A DNA stretch of 64,000 nt from positions 620,001 to 684,000 of the forward strand of contig CBDFHH010000004.1 in NCBI GenBank assembly GCA_965247665.1, written 5' to 3'. Both the position numbers and the translations under genes were made by a program. Below the pieces are notes generated by a model, which had not been told where the DNA came from, searched no databases, and worked only from the letters and a program-made list of their open reading frames with translations. Below, piece by piece: positions 26,009 to 34,736 of the stretch (the first letter of the stretch is position 1; each line of letters starts with the position of its first letter). Source of the DNA: CAUZWH01 sp965247665 (lineage in GTDB: Bacteria; Pseudomonadota; Alphaproteobacteria; SHVV01).

Positions 26009-26070
26009 GCCTCACGAATCGAGTTCCTCGCCGTCTCGCGTTTCCGCGAGACGGCGAGGGCCCGTGAGGC
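26009..26070. promoter_or_regulatory. nested intergenic hairpin between binding protein and permease genes
   Basis: A perfect 14-bp stem (CTCGCCGTCTCGCG at 26027-26040 with its complement at 26045-26058, loop TTTC) is enclosed by a second 8-bp stem (GCCTCACG at 26009-26016 with CGTGAGGC at 26063-26070). There is no T-run. It is suited to protecting the 3' end of the receptor message and attenuating downstream expression. Confidence 0.7.
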
Positions 26071-26105
26071 TCTGTAAACCGCAACTGGCGGAGCCTTACA
26101 GGGTC

Positions 26106-26972
26106 ATGCTTTCCACGGCGGTCAGCGTCCTGATCGACGCTACTTTGCTCACTTTCACCCTGGCGCTGGCGTCGCTCGGGCTGGCCATCATCTTCGGGCT
26201 CATCGGCGTGATCAATATGGGTCACGGCGCCATGCTGACGCTCGGCGCTTATATCACCTGGGCGTCGATGGAGGCGGGCATTCCCTTCGGCATCGCCGTA
26301 TTGCTCGCGGCAAGCTGCGTGGCCCTGGTGGGTCTGGCGTTCGAGCACTTCATCATCCGTCACTTTTACGACAAGCCGTTCGATACGCTGCTCATAACGT
26401 GGGGTTTCTTCCTGGTGACCACGGAGGTGATCAAGATCGTATTCGGGACGGACATCCACAACGTTCCGAACCCTCTGCCGGGTTCGCTCGACCTGGGCTT
26501 CCAGGAAGTTCCCGCATACCGGACCCTGCTCGCCTTCATCGCGCTTGGCCTCATCCTCGCGATCGGCGTGGTGTTTTACCGTACGGCGCTCGGCATCAAA
26601 ATTCGCGCGCTCACGCAAAACCGGGAGATGGCGAGCCTGCTCGGCCTCGACATCGGCCGCACCTATAAGCTGGTATTCGTATCCGGTTCGTTCCTGGCGG
26701 GGCTGGCGGGCGCGCTCATTTGCCCGATGCTGAGCATCGACCCTTACATCGGCATGGTGTTCCTGGTGCGTGCCTTCTTCGTCGTGATCGTCGGAGGTAT
26801 CGGCCAGATCCTCGGCGGCACATTGATCGGGAGTTTCATCATCGGCGGGTCGGAGACCTTTTTCGCGATCTTTTCCACGCAGACCTTCGCCCAGACCATC
26901 GTCTTCGCCCTGGCGATCCTCGTGCTCCGCTTCCGGCCGCTAGGAATCTTGACCTCGGGGACCAAGTCATGA
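26106..26972 (+). CDS. branched-chain/amide-type ABC permease, LivH/UrtB-like
   Basis: An inner-membrane permease of 288 residues with about eight hydrophobic helices. Typical LivH family blocks are GLIGVINMGHGAMLTLGAY near the start, RALTQNREMASLLGLDI in the coupling loop, and GGIGQILGGTLIGSFIIGG in the last third. The ATG at 26106 is preferred over a GTG at 26064 that would begin inside the intergenic hairpin. Its stop overlaps the ATG of the next permease gene (ATGA). Confidence 0.9.
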   Translation: MLSTAVSVLIDATLLTFTLALASLGLAIIFGLIGVINMGHGAMLTLGAYITWASMEAGIPFGIAVLLAASCVALVGLAFEHFIIRHFYDKPFDTLLITWGFFLVTTEVIKIVFGTDIHNVPNPLPGSLDLGFQEVPAYRTLLAFIALGLILAIGVVFYRTALGIKIRALTQNREMASLLGLDIGRTYKLVFVSGSFLAGLAGALICPMLSIDPYIGMVFLVRAFFVVIVGGIGQILGGTLIGSFIIGGSETFFAIFSTQTFAQTIVFALAILVLRFRPLGILTSGTKS

Positions 26973-27994
26973 CCGCCATTCAACCTGCGGCCGCTCTGCG
27001 AACCGCACGCCGCCTCGGTGCTTCGGAAAGTGGGCTTGCGATCGTCGTCCTCGTGGCATTTGCGGTGCTACCGATCTTCGTCTCCGGTTATTCCATTTAC
27101 ATCCTTCCGCAGTACATGCTGTACGGGCTGATGGCCATGTCGCTCGCTCTCTTGTGGGGCTTCGGCGGCATCCTCAGCATCGGCCAGGCTGGTTTCTTCG
27201 CCATCGGCGGTTATGCCATCGGAATTTGCTTCAAGTATGTCGAATTCATGAATCCTGCTTACATGGGGTTGATCATCGCACCCGCCGTCGGTGCGCTGCT
27301 CGCCGCTATTCTCGGGTATTTTTTGTTCCGAGCTGGGGTCCGCGCTACATATTTCGTGGTGGTGACGCTGGCCATTTCAATCATCGTCGAGCAGGTTGCC
27401 GTCAGCCAATCGCAATGGACCGGCGGCTGGAACGGCATGTACATTCCACGCATGTCGCTGACATTTGGCTCAGGGACGGACATTTCGCTGTCCGACGACG
27501 CGCCAATGTTCTACTTCATTCTGTGCATCGTCGCGATCATTTACATTCTACTTCGCTGGCTCGTGGCCTCCAAATTCGGCAAGGTCTTAGTCGGCATCCG
27601 TGAGAACGAAGACCGGGTCACTTCGCTCGGCTTCGACACCCCGCTTTACAAGACCGCCACCTTTGTCATATCGGGCGCGTTGGCAAGCTTCGCCGGGGCC
27701 CTCTACGGTAGCCATGCGGGCTTCGTCTCGCCGTCGCTCGGGGGTGTTCTGTTCTCGACCTCCGTGGTGGTGTGGGTGGCGATCGGCGGGCGGGCTAGCC
27801 TGCTCGGGCCTTTGCTCGCCGCCATCGTTGTCGCCTCGCTGTCCAATTACTTGAGCGCTCTGGCTCCGAAGTATTGGCAGCTTTTCGTGGGGCTCATCTT
27901 CGTCGCGGTGATCATCTACTTCCGAGGCGGCGTGGCCGGCGCCTTGAGCCGGTCAAACACACTGCGGAGCGACGAGGCCGGTCGAAATGGCTGA
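26969..27994 (+). CDS. branched-chain/amide-type ABC permease, LivM/UrtC-like
   Basis: A 341-residue permease paired with the LivH-like protein. Family blocks include SLALLWGFGGILSIGQAGFFAIGGY, the coupling loop IRENEDRVTSLGFDTPLYK and GRASLLGPLLAAIVV. The start at 26969 overlaps the preceding stop codon, and its own 3' end overlaps the ATPase gene start by 8 bp. Such tight overlaps indicate one translated unit. Confidence 0.9.
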   Translation: MTAIQPAAALRTARRLGASESGLAIVVLVAFAVLPIFVSGYSIYILPQYMLYGLMAMSLALLWGFGGILSIGQAGFFAIGGYAIGICFKYVEFMNPAYMGLIIAPAVGALLAAILGYFLFRAGVRATYFVVVTLAISIIVEQVAVSQSQWTGGWNGMYIPRMSLTFGSGTDISLSDDAPMFYFILCIVAIIYILLRWLVASKFGKVLVGIRENEDRVTSLGFDTPLYKTATFVISGALASFAGALYGSHAGFVSPSLGGVLFSTSVVVWVAIGGRASLLGPLLAAIVVASLSNYLSALAPKYWQLFVGLIFVAVIIYFRGGVAGALSRSNTLRSDEAGRNG

Positions 27995-28709
27995 GCTATT
28001 GCGTACAGAGAAACTCACGAAGTCGTTCCGAGGCCTCGTCGCCAATGACGACATCGACTTTACCATTGAGGCTGGCGAATTGCGCTGCATCATCGGACCG
28101 AATGGCGCCGGCAAGACCACTTTTATCAGCATGGTCTCTGGGCATGAGACGCCGTCTGCGGGGACTATATGGTTCAAGGGTGGGAACATCGCAGGCCTCC
28201 CAGTCCACCGGATTGCGCGGATGGGCATTGTGCGGAAGTTCCAGACACCCACGGTATTTTCCAATCTTTTAGTTTACGCGAACATCGAGCTCGCGGTCCT
28301 GGCCCGCAACTGCCCGGTCCGCGAGCGGCGCGCTCGGGTACTTGAGACCCTCGATCTGGTCCGCCTTTCAGAGGTGGTCGACCAACCCGTCGGTTCGCTG
28401 TCACACGGCCAGCGGCAATGGCTGGAGATCGGTATGCTGCTCGCGAACCAAGCTGAGCTCCTGCTGCTCGACGAGCCAACGGCGGGTATGACCGCGGAGG
28501 AAACCCACTCGACGGGGGAACTGGTGCGGCGCCTGGTTCGAGATTTGAACCTGTCTGCAATCATCATCGAACACGACATCAACTTTATACGCGACCTTCG
28601 TTCACCGGTTACCGTCCTGCATCTGGGCCGGGTGCTGATGGAGGGCTCCTTCGAGGAGATCGCCGCAAACAAAGAGGTGCGCGAGGTCTATCTGGGCGAA
28701 CAGGAATGA
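27987..28709 (+). CDS. ABC transporter ATP-binding protein, LivG/UrtD-like
   Basis: A 240-residue ATPase with Walker A GPNGAGKTT (about residue 37), Q-loop RKFQTPTVF, a slightly altered signature LSHGQRQWLEIG, Walker B LLLLDEPTAGM and the switch histidine in IIEHDINFI. The LSHGQ...WLEIGM signature is the UrtD form. In UrtD proteins this position is SHGQKQWLEIGM, while LivG has LPYGxQRRLEIAR, so urea/amide transport is favoured over amino acids. It overlaps the UrtE-like gene by 4 bp. Confidence 0.92.
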   Translation: MAELLRTEKLTKSFRGLVANDDIDFTIEAGELRCIIGPNGAGKTTFISMVSGHETPSAGTIWFKGGNIAGLPVHRIARMGIVRKFQTPTVFSNLLVYANIELAVLARNCPVRERRARVLETLDLVRLSEVVDQPVGSLSHGQRQWLEIGMLLANQAELLLLDEPTAGMTAEETHSTGELVRRLVRDLNLSAIIIEHDINFIRDLRSPVTVLHLGRVLMEGSFEEIAANKEVREVYLGEQE

Positions 28710-29407
28710 CGCTCGACGTCAAAGACATAACTGCCGGATACGGCAGCATCACCGTGCTGCGGGAGCTCTCGCTGCAGGTGAAGGAGGGTGGAATTCTCGG
28801 CGTCCTGGGACGCAATGGGATGGGCAAGACGACATTGATCCGTTGCCTGGCCGGCTTAATTATTCCGACCGCCGGTTCCATCCTTTTTCACGGTCGGGAC
28901 ATCACCAAGCTAGTGCCGCATGAACGGGCGAGGCTCGGCATCACCACCGTGGTTCAGGGACGCGGCATATTTCCGCAACTTACGGTGCGCGAGAACTTGG
29001 AGATGGGTCGGATCGCCTCCGGCCACCCGAAACGCAGCCGCCTCGACGAGGTGTTGGACTACTTTCCGCGGCTCGGCGAACGGCTCAGGCAGGCTGCGGG
29101 GACCTTGAGCGGCGGCGAGCAGCAAATGCTCTCAATCGGCCGCGGGCTCATGACCGATCCCAAGATGATGCTACTCGACGAACCATCCGACGGGATCATG
29201 CCGATGCTGGTCCAACAAATCGCGATGACACTGGGTGAGATCAACCGCAACGAGGGCGTGACCATCGTGATCGTGGAACAGAACGTGCCCCTGGTTTTCA
29301 AGATGGCTGATTACTGCGTGGTGCTGGAGAAGGGCCGGCTTGTCGCGGAAGGTACGCGCGGGGAGGTCTCGCAGAGCGAGGTGGTCCAGGACTACCTCGC
29401 GATCTGA
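28706..29407 (+). CDS. ABC transporter ATP-binding protein, LivF/UrtE-like
   Basis: A 233-residue ATPase completing the importer. Walker A is GRNGMGKTT, the form typical of UrtE/LivF; the signature is LSGGEQQMLSIGR; Walker B is MMLLDEPSDGIMP; the switch region reads IVEQNVPLVF, with glutamine in place of histidine as is normal for LivF/UrtE. It is the last gene of the amide operon. The DNA that follows is IS debris. Confidence 0.92.
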   Translation: MTLDVKDITAGYGSITVLRELSLQVKEGGILGVLGRNGMGKTTLIRCLAGLIIPTAGSILFHGRDITKLVPHERARLGITTVVQGRGIFPQLTVRENLEMGRIASGHPKRSRLDEVLDYFPRLGERLRQAAGTLSGGEQQMLSIGRGLMTDPKMMLLDEPSDGIMPMLVQQIAMTLGEINRNEGVTIVIVEQNVPLVFKMADYCVVLEKGRLVAEGTRGEVSQSEVVQDYLAI

Positions 29408-29501
29408 CGCGCGGGATGTCAGAACCGGGCTGTGCATACCGAAAATTCCATCCGGCGTTGAGATCGTGCGCTGAGGCCGAATCGTGCCATGATTGCGGCC
29501 G

Positions 29502-29682
29502 ATGATCGAACCCGTGAAATTGTTCCTGTGGTTCCTTGGTACGCTGTTCAAGTCTCGCTCAGAGCTTGAAGCAGAAATCCTGGCCTTAAGGCACCAGGTC
29601 CATGTGCTGCACCGTTTGGCTCCAACCCGTCTCCGGCTTTACGACATCGATCGGTTGCTATTTGTCTGGCTCTATCGGCTGA
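29502..29682 (+). pseudogene. IS481-like integrase-core transposase, N-terminal fragment
   Basis: About 60 codons beginning MIEPVKLFLWFLGTLFKSRS, followed by the ILALRHQVHVLHR and RLLFVWLYRL blocks common at the start of rve-domain transposases. The fragment ends abruptly where IS5-type sequence begins, with no catalytic domain. It is a relic. Confidence 0.65.
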
Positions 29683-29950
29683 CGTCAGACAGAGATCAAA
29701 GCAGTGGCAATTTATTCAGCTACGTAGACCTAGACTAGAAGAGCGTGTTCCGGATGATCATCCGCTGCGTCTGATCCGTGAGATCGTGAACGACGTATTG
29801 GGGTCTCTATCTTCGGAGTTCGAGACGCTTTATTCCCACATGGGTCGCCCATCGATCCCGCCGGAGAAGCTTCTTCGAGCGTTACTGTTGCAGGCGTTTT
29901 ATTCAATCAGCTCGGAGCGTCAGCTGATGGAGCAGCTAACAGCCCGTTGA
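29683..29950 (+). pseudogene. IS5-family transposase, N-terminal fragment
   Basis: The sequence encodes SGNLFSYVDL, then, after a frame change, EERVPDDHPLRLIREIVNDV and GRPSIPPEKLLRALLLQAFY, ending at SERQLMEQL. This is the conserved N-terminal DUF772 part of IS5-type transposases. The frame change comes from a 5-bp tandem duplication (CTAGA CTAGA) near 29730. The catalytic part is missing after 29950. Confidence 0.75.
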
Positions 29951-30143
29951 TTAAGTGGCTTTTTCCGGCTCTCACTCCCAGATGAGGAATGCGGCGGCGA
30001 AAGCCGTCTGGCCGCTTTGCGAGATGGTAAGGCGGGCACACCCAGCCCAGCAACTCCCGGCGCGGCACGGGACCCACCCGTCAGCGGTCTGCCGACGAAG
30101 CGGGAGGGTTGTACCAACGAGTCAAAGGTGAGACCCACGTTCG

Positions 30144-30254
30144 ACCCACCCCCTCACCCGGGTCGGGGTTTTGCCCCTCCCCACCCTCTCCCCCTCCCAA
30201 ATCTGGGAGGGGGAGAGGGTGGGGAGCATAGCGACCGAGGGTGAGGGGGTGGGT
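30144..30254. repeat. bipartite palindromic intergenic repeat
   Basis: An inner perfect 23-bp palindrome (30177-30199 with 30204-30226, loop AATC) made of CT-rich and AG-rich strands is enclosed by a 16-bp outer repeat (ACCCACCCCCTCACCC at 30144-30159 and its complement at 30239-30254). It resembles REP-type elements that are abundant in alphaproteobacterial genomes. Nothing else was recognised in 29951-30289. Confidence 0.8.
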
Positions 30255-30289
30255 GGTCGACGCCAAACCTGTTGGTGGGCTCGTGGGCG

Positions 30290-30538
30290 TTACAGGTTGT
30301 TGAGAATGACCCTCATGGCCGCCGCCAGCTTGTCGACCGATTGCTTGTGTTTGCCCGAGTTGTGCAGGGCTTCACCCTCGTCGCGAAGCTTTTTCGCTTC
30401 CGCCTGCTTGGACGCGCTGAGATTGGCTTTACCCATGGCGGCGTCGATGGCCTTGACGTCCGCGGGACAATGGAAGGTAAAAGCCGCCGAAGAAAACGCC
30501 ACCACCAAGGCAGCGGTTAGACAGGCACGTGCGATCAT
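30290..30538 (-). CDS. small secreted protein of unknown function
   Basis: An 82-residue protein. It has a signal peptide (MIARACLTAALVVAFSSAAF) and a mature part of about 60 residues that is mostly charged helix (ASKQAEAKKLRDEGEALHN), ending in LAAAMRVILNNL. One cysteine occurs right after the predicted cleavage site. A GGGAGG ribosome site lies eight bases ahead of the ATG at 30538. The AKKLRDEGEALHNSGKHKQSVD segment looks like a single TPR-like hairpin seen in small periplasmic alphaproteobacterial proteins. No function is assigned. Confidence 0.72.
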   Translation of the reverse strand: MIARACLTAALVVAFSSAAFTFHCPADVKAIDAAMGKANLSASKQAEAKKLRDEGEALHNSGKHKQSVDKLAAAMRVILNNL

Positions 30539-30685
30539 GCCGACCTCCCTGATTTCCGTGTCGATGCACTTGCGGGCGGACACGTCCCGCCCGCAATCGA
30601 AGAAACACCCGATGACGGCGGATATTCCGCGCTGCGACAGGGCCTGTTGGTCGAGCACTCGTCTCGCACCATCCGCCAAACCCAA

Positions 30686-30715
30686 GAAAAACCCGGGAGA
30701 CGCATGTCTCCCGGG
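30686..30715 (-). terminator. intrinsic terminator after the polyamine-type binding protein gene
   Basis: On the minus strand a perfect 10-bp stem (CCCGGGAGAC with GTCTCCCGGG, four-base loop) is followed by five T. It lies about 30 bp past the stop codon at 30745 and ends that transcript. Confidence 0.85.
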
Positions 30716-30744
30716 CCGTGCCAGAGAAATCCGGCAGGTCGTGT

Positions 30745-31833
30745 CTACTGGAAAAAGATCCTGTTGAACTCCTCGTTCCACGCCTTGACGTCGTAGTGCG
30801 AATAATCGACGTAATAAGCGTTGGCGAGCTCCTCTGCATCCAGGATGAGGGCGGGGTTGCCGTCCTTGCCGCGCACCGGACTCGAGGAGACCTTCTTCAA
30901 GGTCGTATTGTTCACCGGAACGATACCCGAGGTGTTGTACCATTCCTCTTGCTGTTCAGCGCCGATCAGCTCATTCATCAGCCAGTGTGCCGCCTCCTTG
31001 TTCTTCGAGGCCTTTGACAAGGCAATGTAGCCGAGCGTCGGCAGTCCCTTCTTACCCGCGACCTCCGGATGCACGACGGCCACCGGCTGACCCGCCTTGA
31101 TGAGACGCACGCCCCATCCGGCGTGCAGCATGGAGGCCCAGACGTCGCCCGCCTCCATGAGCTGCGGGCCCTGGCTGCTGAAGCCGAGGAACGAATGAAG
31201 ATCCATCTCCTTCAATTTCTCCAGGCCAGGCGTGATGTTCGCCTCGCTGCCTCCAAAATCATGGGCCAGGCCCACCACCGGATAGATGCCGGTGAAGTTG
31301 GTGAAATCACGGGAGACGACCCGCTTCTTCAGCTTGGGGTGGATGAGGTCAGAGAACTTCTTCGGCGCCGGGATGCCGTTCTCCTTGAACTTGTCAACGT
31401 TGTAGATGATCGACTGGAGGACGATCCAATGCCCCACCCGATAGTCGTCGTACATTTTCGAGTCGAGCTGAGACAGATTCGAAAGCTTGGAATGATCCCA
31501 CTTCTGAACGAAGCCGCCACCCATCCACTTGGACCAGAGGTCCTCGACGACCTCGACCACGTCAAACACGTAGCCGCCGCGGGCCGCGATGGCCTGCTGG
31601 AGGAATTCGGTGGTGGACCCGGGCGTCCATTGGAGCTTGCCGCCCAGTGCCTCGAACTTCGCGCCCGTCACCTTGATGATCGCCTCGCGCCAGGCACCCG
31701 GGAATGTCGCCACCGTCAACGTGACACCATCGAAACGCGTCTGCGCAACCGCACTACTCGTGGACAACACTGAAAATACGATAACCGCCGCTCCCAGCAG
31801 GTGCAGCGAACGGACTAGTGATTTACGGATCAT
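30745..31833 (-). CDS. ABC substrate-binding protein, spermidine/putrescine (family 1) type
   Basis: A 362-residue periplasmic receptor. It has a signal peptide of about 30 residues (ending SSAVAQ), and family blocks such as LTVATFPGAWREAI, the segment GYVFDVVEVVEDLW, LIHPKLKKRVVSRD and YIALSKASKNKEAAHWLMN. These fit the PotD/PotF-like group that includes receptors for many cationic or organic substrates. A terminator follows. The permeases it probably serves lie 3-5 kb away on the same strand, with an amidase and a Rieske gene on the opposite strand between them. Confidence 0.87.
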   Translation of the reverse strand: MIRKSLVRSLHLLGAAVIVFSVLSTSSAVAQTRFDGVTLTVATFPGAWREAIIKVTGAKFEALGGKLQWTPGSTTEFLQQAIAARGGYVFDVVEVVEDLWSKWMGGGFVQKWDHSKLSNLSQLDSKMYDDYRVGHWIVLQSIIYNVDKFKENGIPAPKKFSDLIHPKLKKRVVSRDFTNFTGIYPVVGLAHDFGGSEANITPGLEKLKEMDLHSFLGFSSQGPQLMEAGDVWASMLHAGWGVRLIKAGQPVAVVHPEVAGKKGLPTLGYIALSKASKNKEAAHWLMNELIGAEQQEEWYNTSGIVPVNNTTLKKVSSSPVRGKDGNPALILDAEELANAYYVDYSHYDVKAWNEEFNRIFFQ

Positions 31834-31985
31834 GGATTCCTCCCATATAGCCGCCGCCAGCGCCGTCCTTGTGAGTGCGTTATGTTCTTGCGGCCTACGT
31901 GGGGCGGCGCCTTTGAATTATCAGGGCATTCCCCTACGTACGCAAGAATGCGCGGGAATAACTTTGATCCGCCGGGTGATCGGCC

Positions 31986-33410
31986 ATGAAAGACGATGAG
32001 ATTGCCAGCCTGAGCCTGACAGAGGTCGCGGCCCAGATCGCCAGCGGCCGACTGAATTCGACCGAGGTGACCCGCGTGTGCCTGGACCGGATTGCCACAC
32101 TGGGCCGGGACCATTGCTCCGTCGTCCGGTGCGAGCCCGACGCCGCCCTGGCCGACGCCGAACGGGCCGACGAAGAATTTGCGGCAGGGCGAATTCGGGG
32201 GCCGCTTCATGGCGTCCCGCTCGCCCACAAGGACATGTTCTATCGTGAGGGACGGATCAGTGCCTGCGGCTCCCGCATACTCGCGAATCACAGGCCTGAC
32301 CACACGGCGCATGTCCTCGAGCGGCTCGATGCCGCCGGCGCGCTCGACATCGCGCGTCTCAACATGACGGAGTTCGCGACCGGCGCGCCTGTGTTCGGCC
32401 ATAACCCGATTACCGGAACGCCCTGCAATCCCTGGAACACCGACCACGGGACCGGCGGATCGTCGAGCGGCCCGGCCTCCGCCGTGGCGGCGCGGCTGGT
32501 CGCCAGTGCGCTGGCGTCGGACACCGGCGGATCGATCCGCGTCCCGGCCTCATGCTGCGGGGTGGTCGGCATCATGCCTACCTACGGCCGAGTGAGCCGT
32601 TACGGTGCCATGCCGCTCTCGCCTTCGTGGGATCATGTCGGCGCCGTGACGCGAACCGTGACCGACAGCGCGCTATTTCTCGGTATTATCGCCGGGCACG
32701 ACCCGAACGATCCAACGACGATCACCGACCCGGTTCCCGATTACCTTGCCGGCATCGAGGAAGGCGCGAAGGGACTCCGCGTCGCCACCTCCGAGGACTA
32801 CTTGTACGACCACGTGGATGAGGAAATCCGGCAACATCTGGATGCGAGCCTTGCAGCGTTGCGGGAAGCGGGCGCCGACATCGTGCCGGTACGGATGCCC
32901 GAATCGCTCAATCAGGTCTTGGAAATGCATCGGATTGTTTTTCAGACCGAAGCCGCGCGGTTTCACAAGGAATGGCTTCGCGAGCGCCCGGACGACTACA
33001 CAACATGGACGCGCGAGCGAATGGCCCCTGGCCTCGACATCCCGGCCAAGGGCTACACGGATGCGCTGGAGCAATGCGATACTTTGCTCGCGGAATTCTC
33101 GGCCGCGGTGTTCGACCACGCCGACATGCTTCATGCGCCCGTCGTACCGATCCCGGTTCCGACGATCACCGAGTCCGATCCAGGCGAACGTTCTGACTTT
33201 CTGGAGCTCTCGGCGCGTGTGAGCCATTGCACACGGCCGATCAACGCATTCCATCTGCCCGCGTTGAGCCTGCCGGCCGGGCTGGACCATAACGGCGTAC
33301 CCGTCGGGTTCCAGCTGATCGGCCGGCCGCACGACGAAGCGACCCTGTTCCGGGCGGGCCGTGCTTATGAGCGCGAATCAAGCTGGAGCACGCTCAGCCC
33401 TCCGCTTTGA
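31986..33410 (+). CDS. amidase (amidase signature family)
   Basis: A 474-residue amidase-signature enzyme. The catalytic lysine is K82 (GVPLAHKDMF), the bridging serine lies in GTGGSSSGPAS (about residues 154-164), and the nucleophilic serine is S182 (DTGGSIRVPAS). It resembles GatA but stands alone among catabolic genes; the true gatA lies at 51.6 kb. It is divergent from the binding-protein gene (152 bp apart) and directly upstream of a Rieske oxygenase gene. I infer that it releases ammonia or an amine from an imported amide. Confidence 0.91.
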   Translation: MKDDEIASLSLTEVAAQIASGRLNSTEVTRVCLDRIATLGRDHCSVVRCEPDAALADAERADEEFAAGRIRGPLHGVPLAHKDMFYREGRISACGSRILANHRPDHTAHVLERLDAAGALDIARLNMTEFATGAPVFGHNPITGTPCNPWNTDHGTGGSSSGPASAVAARLVASALASDTGGSIRVPASCCGVVGIMPTYGRVSRYGAMPLSPSWDHVGAVTRTVTDSALFLGIIAGHDPNDPTTITDPVPDYLAGIEEGAKGLRVATSEDYLYDHVDEEIRQHLDASLAALREAGADIVPVRMPESLNQVLEMHRIVFQTEAARFHKEWLRERPDDYTTWTRERMAPGLDIPAKGYTDALEQCDTLLAEFSAAVFDHADMLHAPVVPIPVPTITESDPGERSDFLELSARVSHCTRPINAFHLPALSLPAGLDHNGVPVGFQLIGRPHDEATLFRAGRAYERESSWSTLSPPL

Positions 33411-33505
33411 GACGTTCTCAAGGTTTCCACTACCCCCGTCCTGGCGATCGGCGTACTCTTGCCTGTGCCCTGATCACGGTCCACGTTTCACGGGAGGGAC
33501 TCTCG

Positions 33506-34714
33506 ATGATCCGCACTGCTGAAGAACTTCTGGGCGATGAGACGATCGCGGCCGTGCGCCGGCCGATCGCTGAAGCCCGCGGTCTGCCCGCCATCGCCTA
33601 CACCGCCGAGGAATTCTTCCGGCTCGAACAGCGGAAATACTTCGCCCGCACCTGGATGGGGGTCGCGTACACCTGCGACATCCCGGACCCTGGCGATGCC
33701 ATGCCGATCACCGTCGCCGGCCTGCCCATCATCCTGGTTCGCACGAGTACAAACGAGATCAAGGCGTTCCACAATGTCTGCCGCCACCGCGCGGCGATGG
33801 TGCTGACGGAGCCGTGCAAGAAAGCCAAGCAGCTTCAGTGCCCCTACCACGCGTGGGCGTATGATCTCGACGGCAAGCTCATTGCGGCACCCTATTTCGA
33901 CGGCAGCAAAAGCGGCCTGGAGGAAGGGTTTCTGGACCGGGAATCGATGGGCCTGGTTTCCGCGCCCTGCGCCGTGTGGCACCACTGGATCTTCGTCAAC
34001 CTCGACGGCAATGCCCCGCCGATCGAGGAGCACATGCAGCCTCTGACGGAGCTGATGAACGGCGCCGATCTCGGCGCCACGCGCGTGGCGGAGCGGGTCG
34101 ACTGGGAATTCCAGGCCAACTGGAAGATGTCCAACGACAATTGGGAAAACTATCACCACATGTGGGCCCACTACCCGATCTACACGAAGGTGACGGACGA
34201 CCTCGACATGAAAACCCGCAAGCCCTGGTCCGCTTCCCTGCAGAAGGGTGCGGTGATGAGCCTCAAGCGGGATTCCAAGAAAGCACCGCCGTATCCGAAG
34301 CGCGAGTCGAACCTGCCGATGATCCCGTTCCCAGACGGCTCCGAACGGGTCACTGCCCCCAATCTGGTGCTGCCCAACGTCGAGATCACCGTGGTGCGGG
34401 ACAACATCGGATCGGTCATCACCGAGCCCCTCGCGTCCGACCGTTCGGTCGCGCGCATGGCCTTCTTCTTCGTCGGTGATGCCGCCACCGATCCCGAGTA
34501 CGAAGCCGGTCGCAAGCTGAATCTCGACCGCTGGCTCGGCGAGTCGCGCTCGCCCGATGCGCGTGACGGCCTGCGCAATCAGGACATGCGTATCTGGGAA
34601 TCACAGCAGATCGCCCGGCGCTCGCCCGCGGCGGATGAGGTCAGGTTCTCGCCGGTCTGGGAGGAGAACGTCCACTACTTCCAGAACCAGCTGCTCGACT
34701 ACTTGACGGCATAG
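33506..34714 (+). CDS. Rieske non-heme iron oxygenase, alpha subunit
   Basis: A 402-residue ring-hydroxylating or demethylating oxygenase. The Rieske [2Fe-2S] ligands are C92, H94, C112 and H115 (CRH and CPYHAW). The mononuclear iron site is the H217-x4-H222 pair in NYHHMWAHY, preceded by D211. The ATG at 33506 follows GGGAGGGA, a strong ribosome site. No ferredoxin or reductase gene is nearby, so electrons must come from elsewhere. The family covers aromatic hydroxylases and N- or O-demethylases such as those for betaines. With an amidase and a polyamine-type importer, a nitrogenous substrate is likely. Confidence 0.9.
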   Translation: MIRTAEELLGDETIAAVRRPIAEARGLPAIAYTAEEFFRLEQRKYFARTWMGVAYTCDIPDPGDAMPITVAGLPIILVRTSTNEIKAFHNVCRHRAAMVLTEPCKKAKQLQCPYHAWAYDLDGKLIAAPYFDGSKSGLEEGFLDRESMGLVSAPCAVWHHWIFVNLDGNAPPIEEHMQPLTELMNGADLGATRVAERVDWEFQANWKMSNDNWENYHHMWAHYPIYTKVTDDLDMKTRKPWSASLQKGAVMSLKRDSKKAPPYPKRESNLPMIPFPDGSERVTAPNLVLPNVEITVVRDNIGSVITEPLASDRSVARMAFFFVGDAATDPEYEAGRKLNLDRWLGESRSPDARDGLRNQDMRIWESQQIARRSPAADEVRFSPVWEENVHYFQNQLLDYLTA

Positions 34715-34736
34715 CTGCCGGTACGCAGAGATTTAT

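Noticed and set aside
29502..29738. A small intact gene of 81 codons
   Set aside because: It is a fusion of two transposase starts and has no independent identity.
30177..30226. The CT/AG palindrome as a rho-independent terminator
   Set aside because: No T-run follows on either strand, and the double-layer structure fits a repeat element better.
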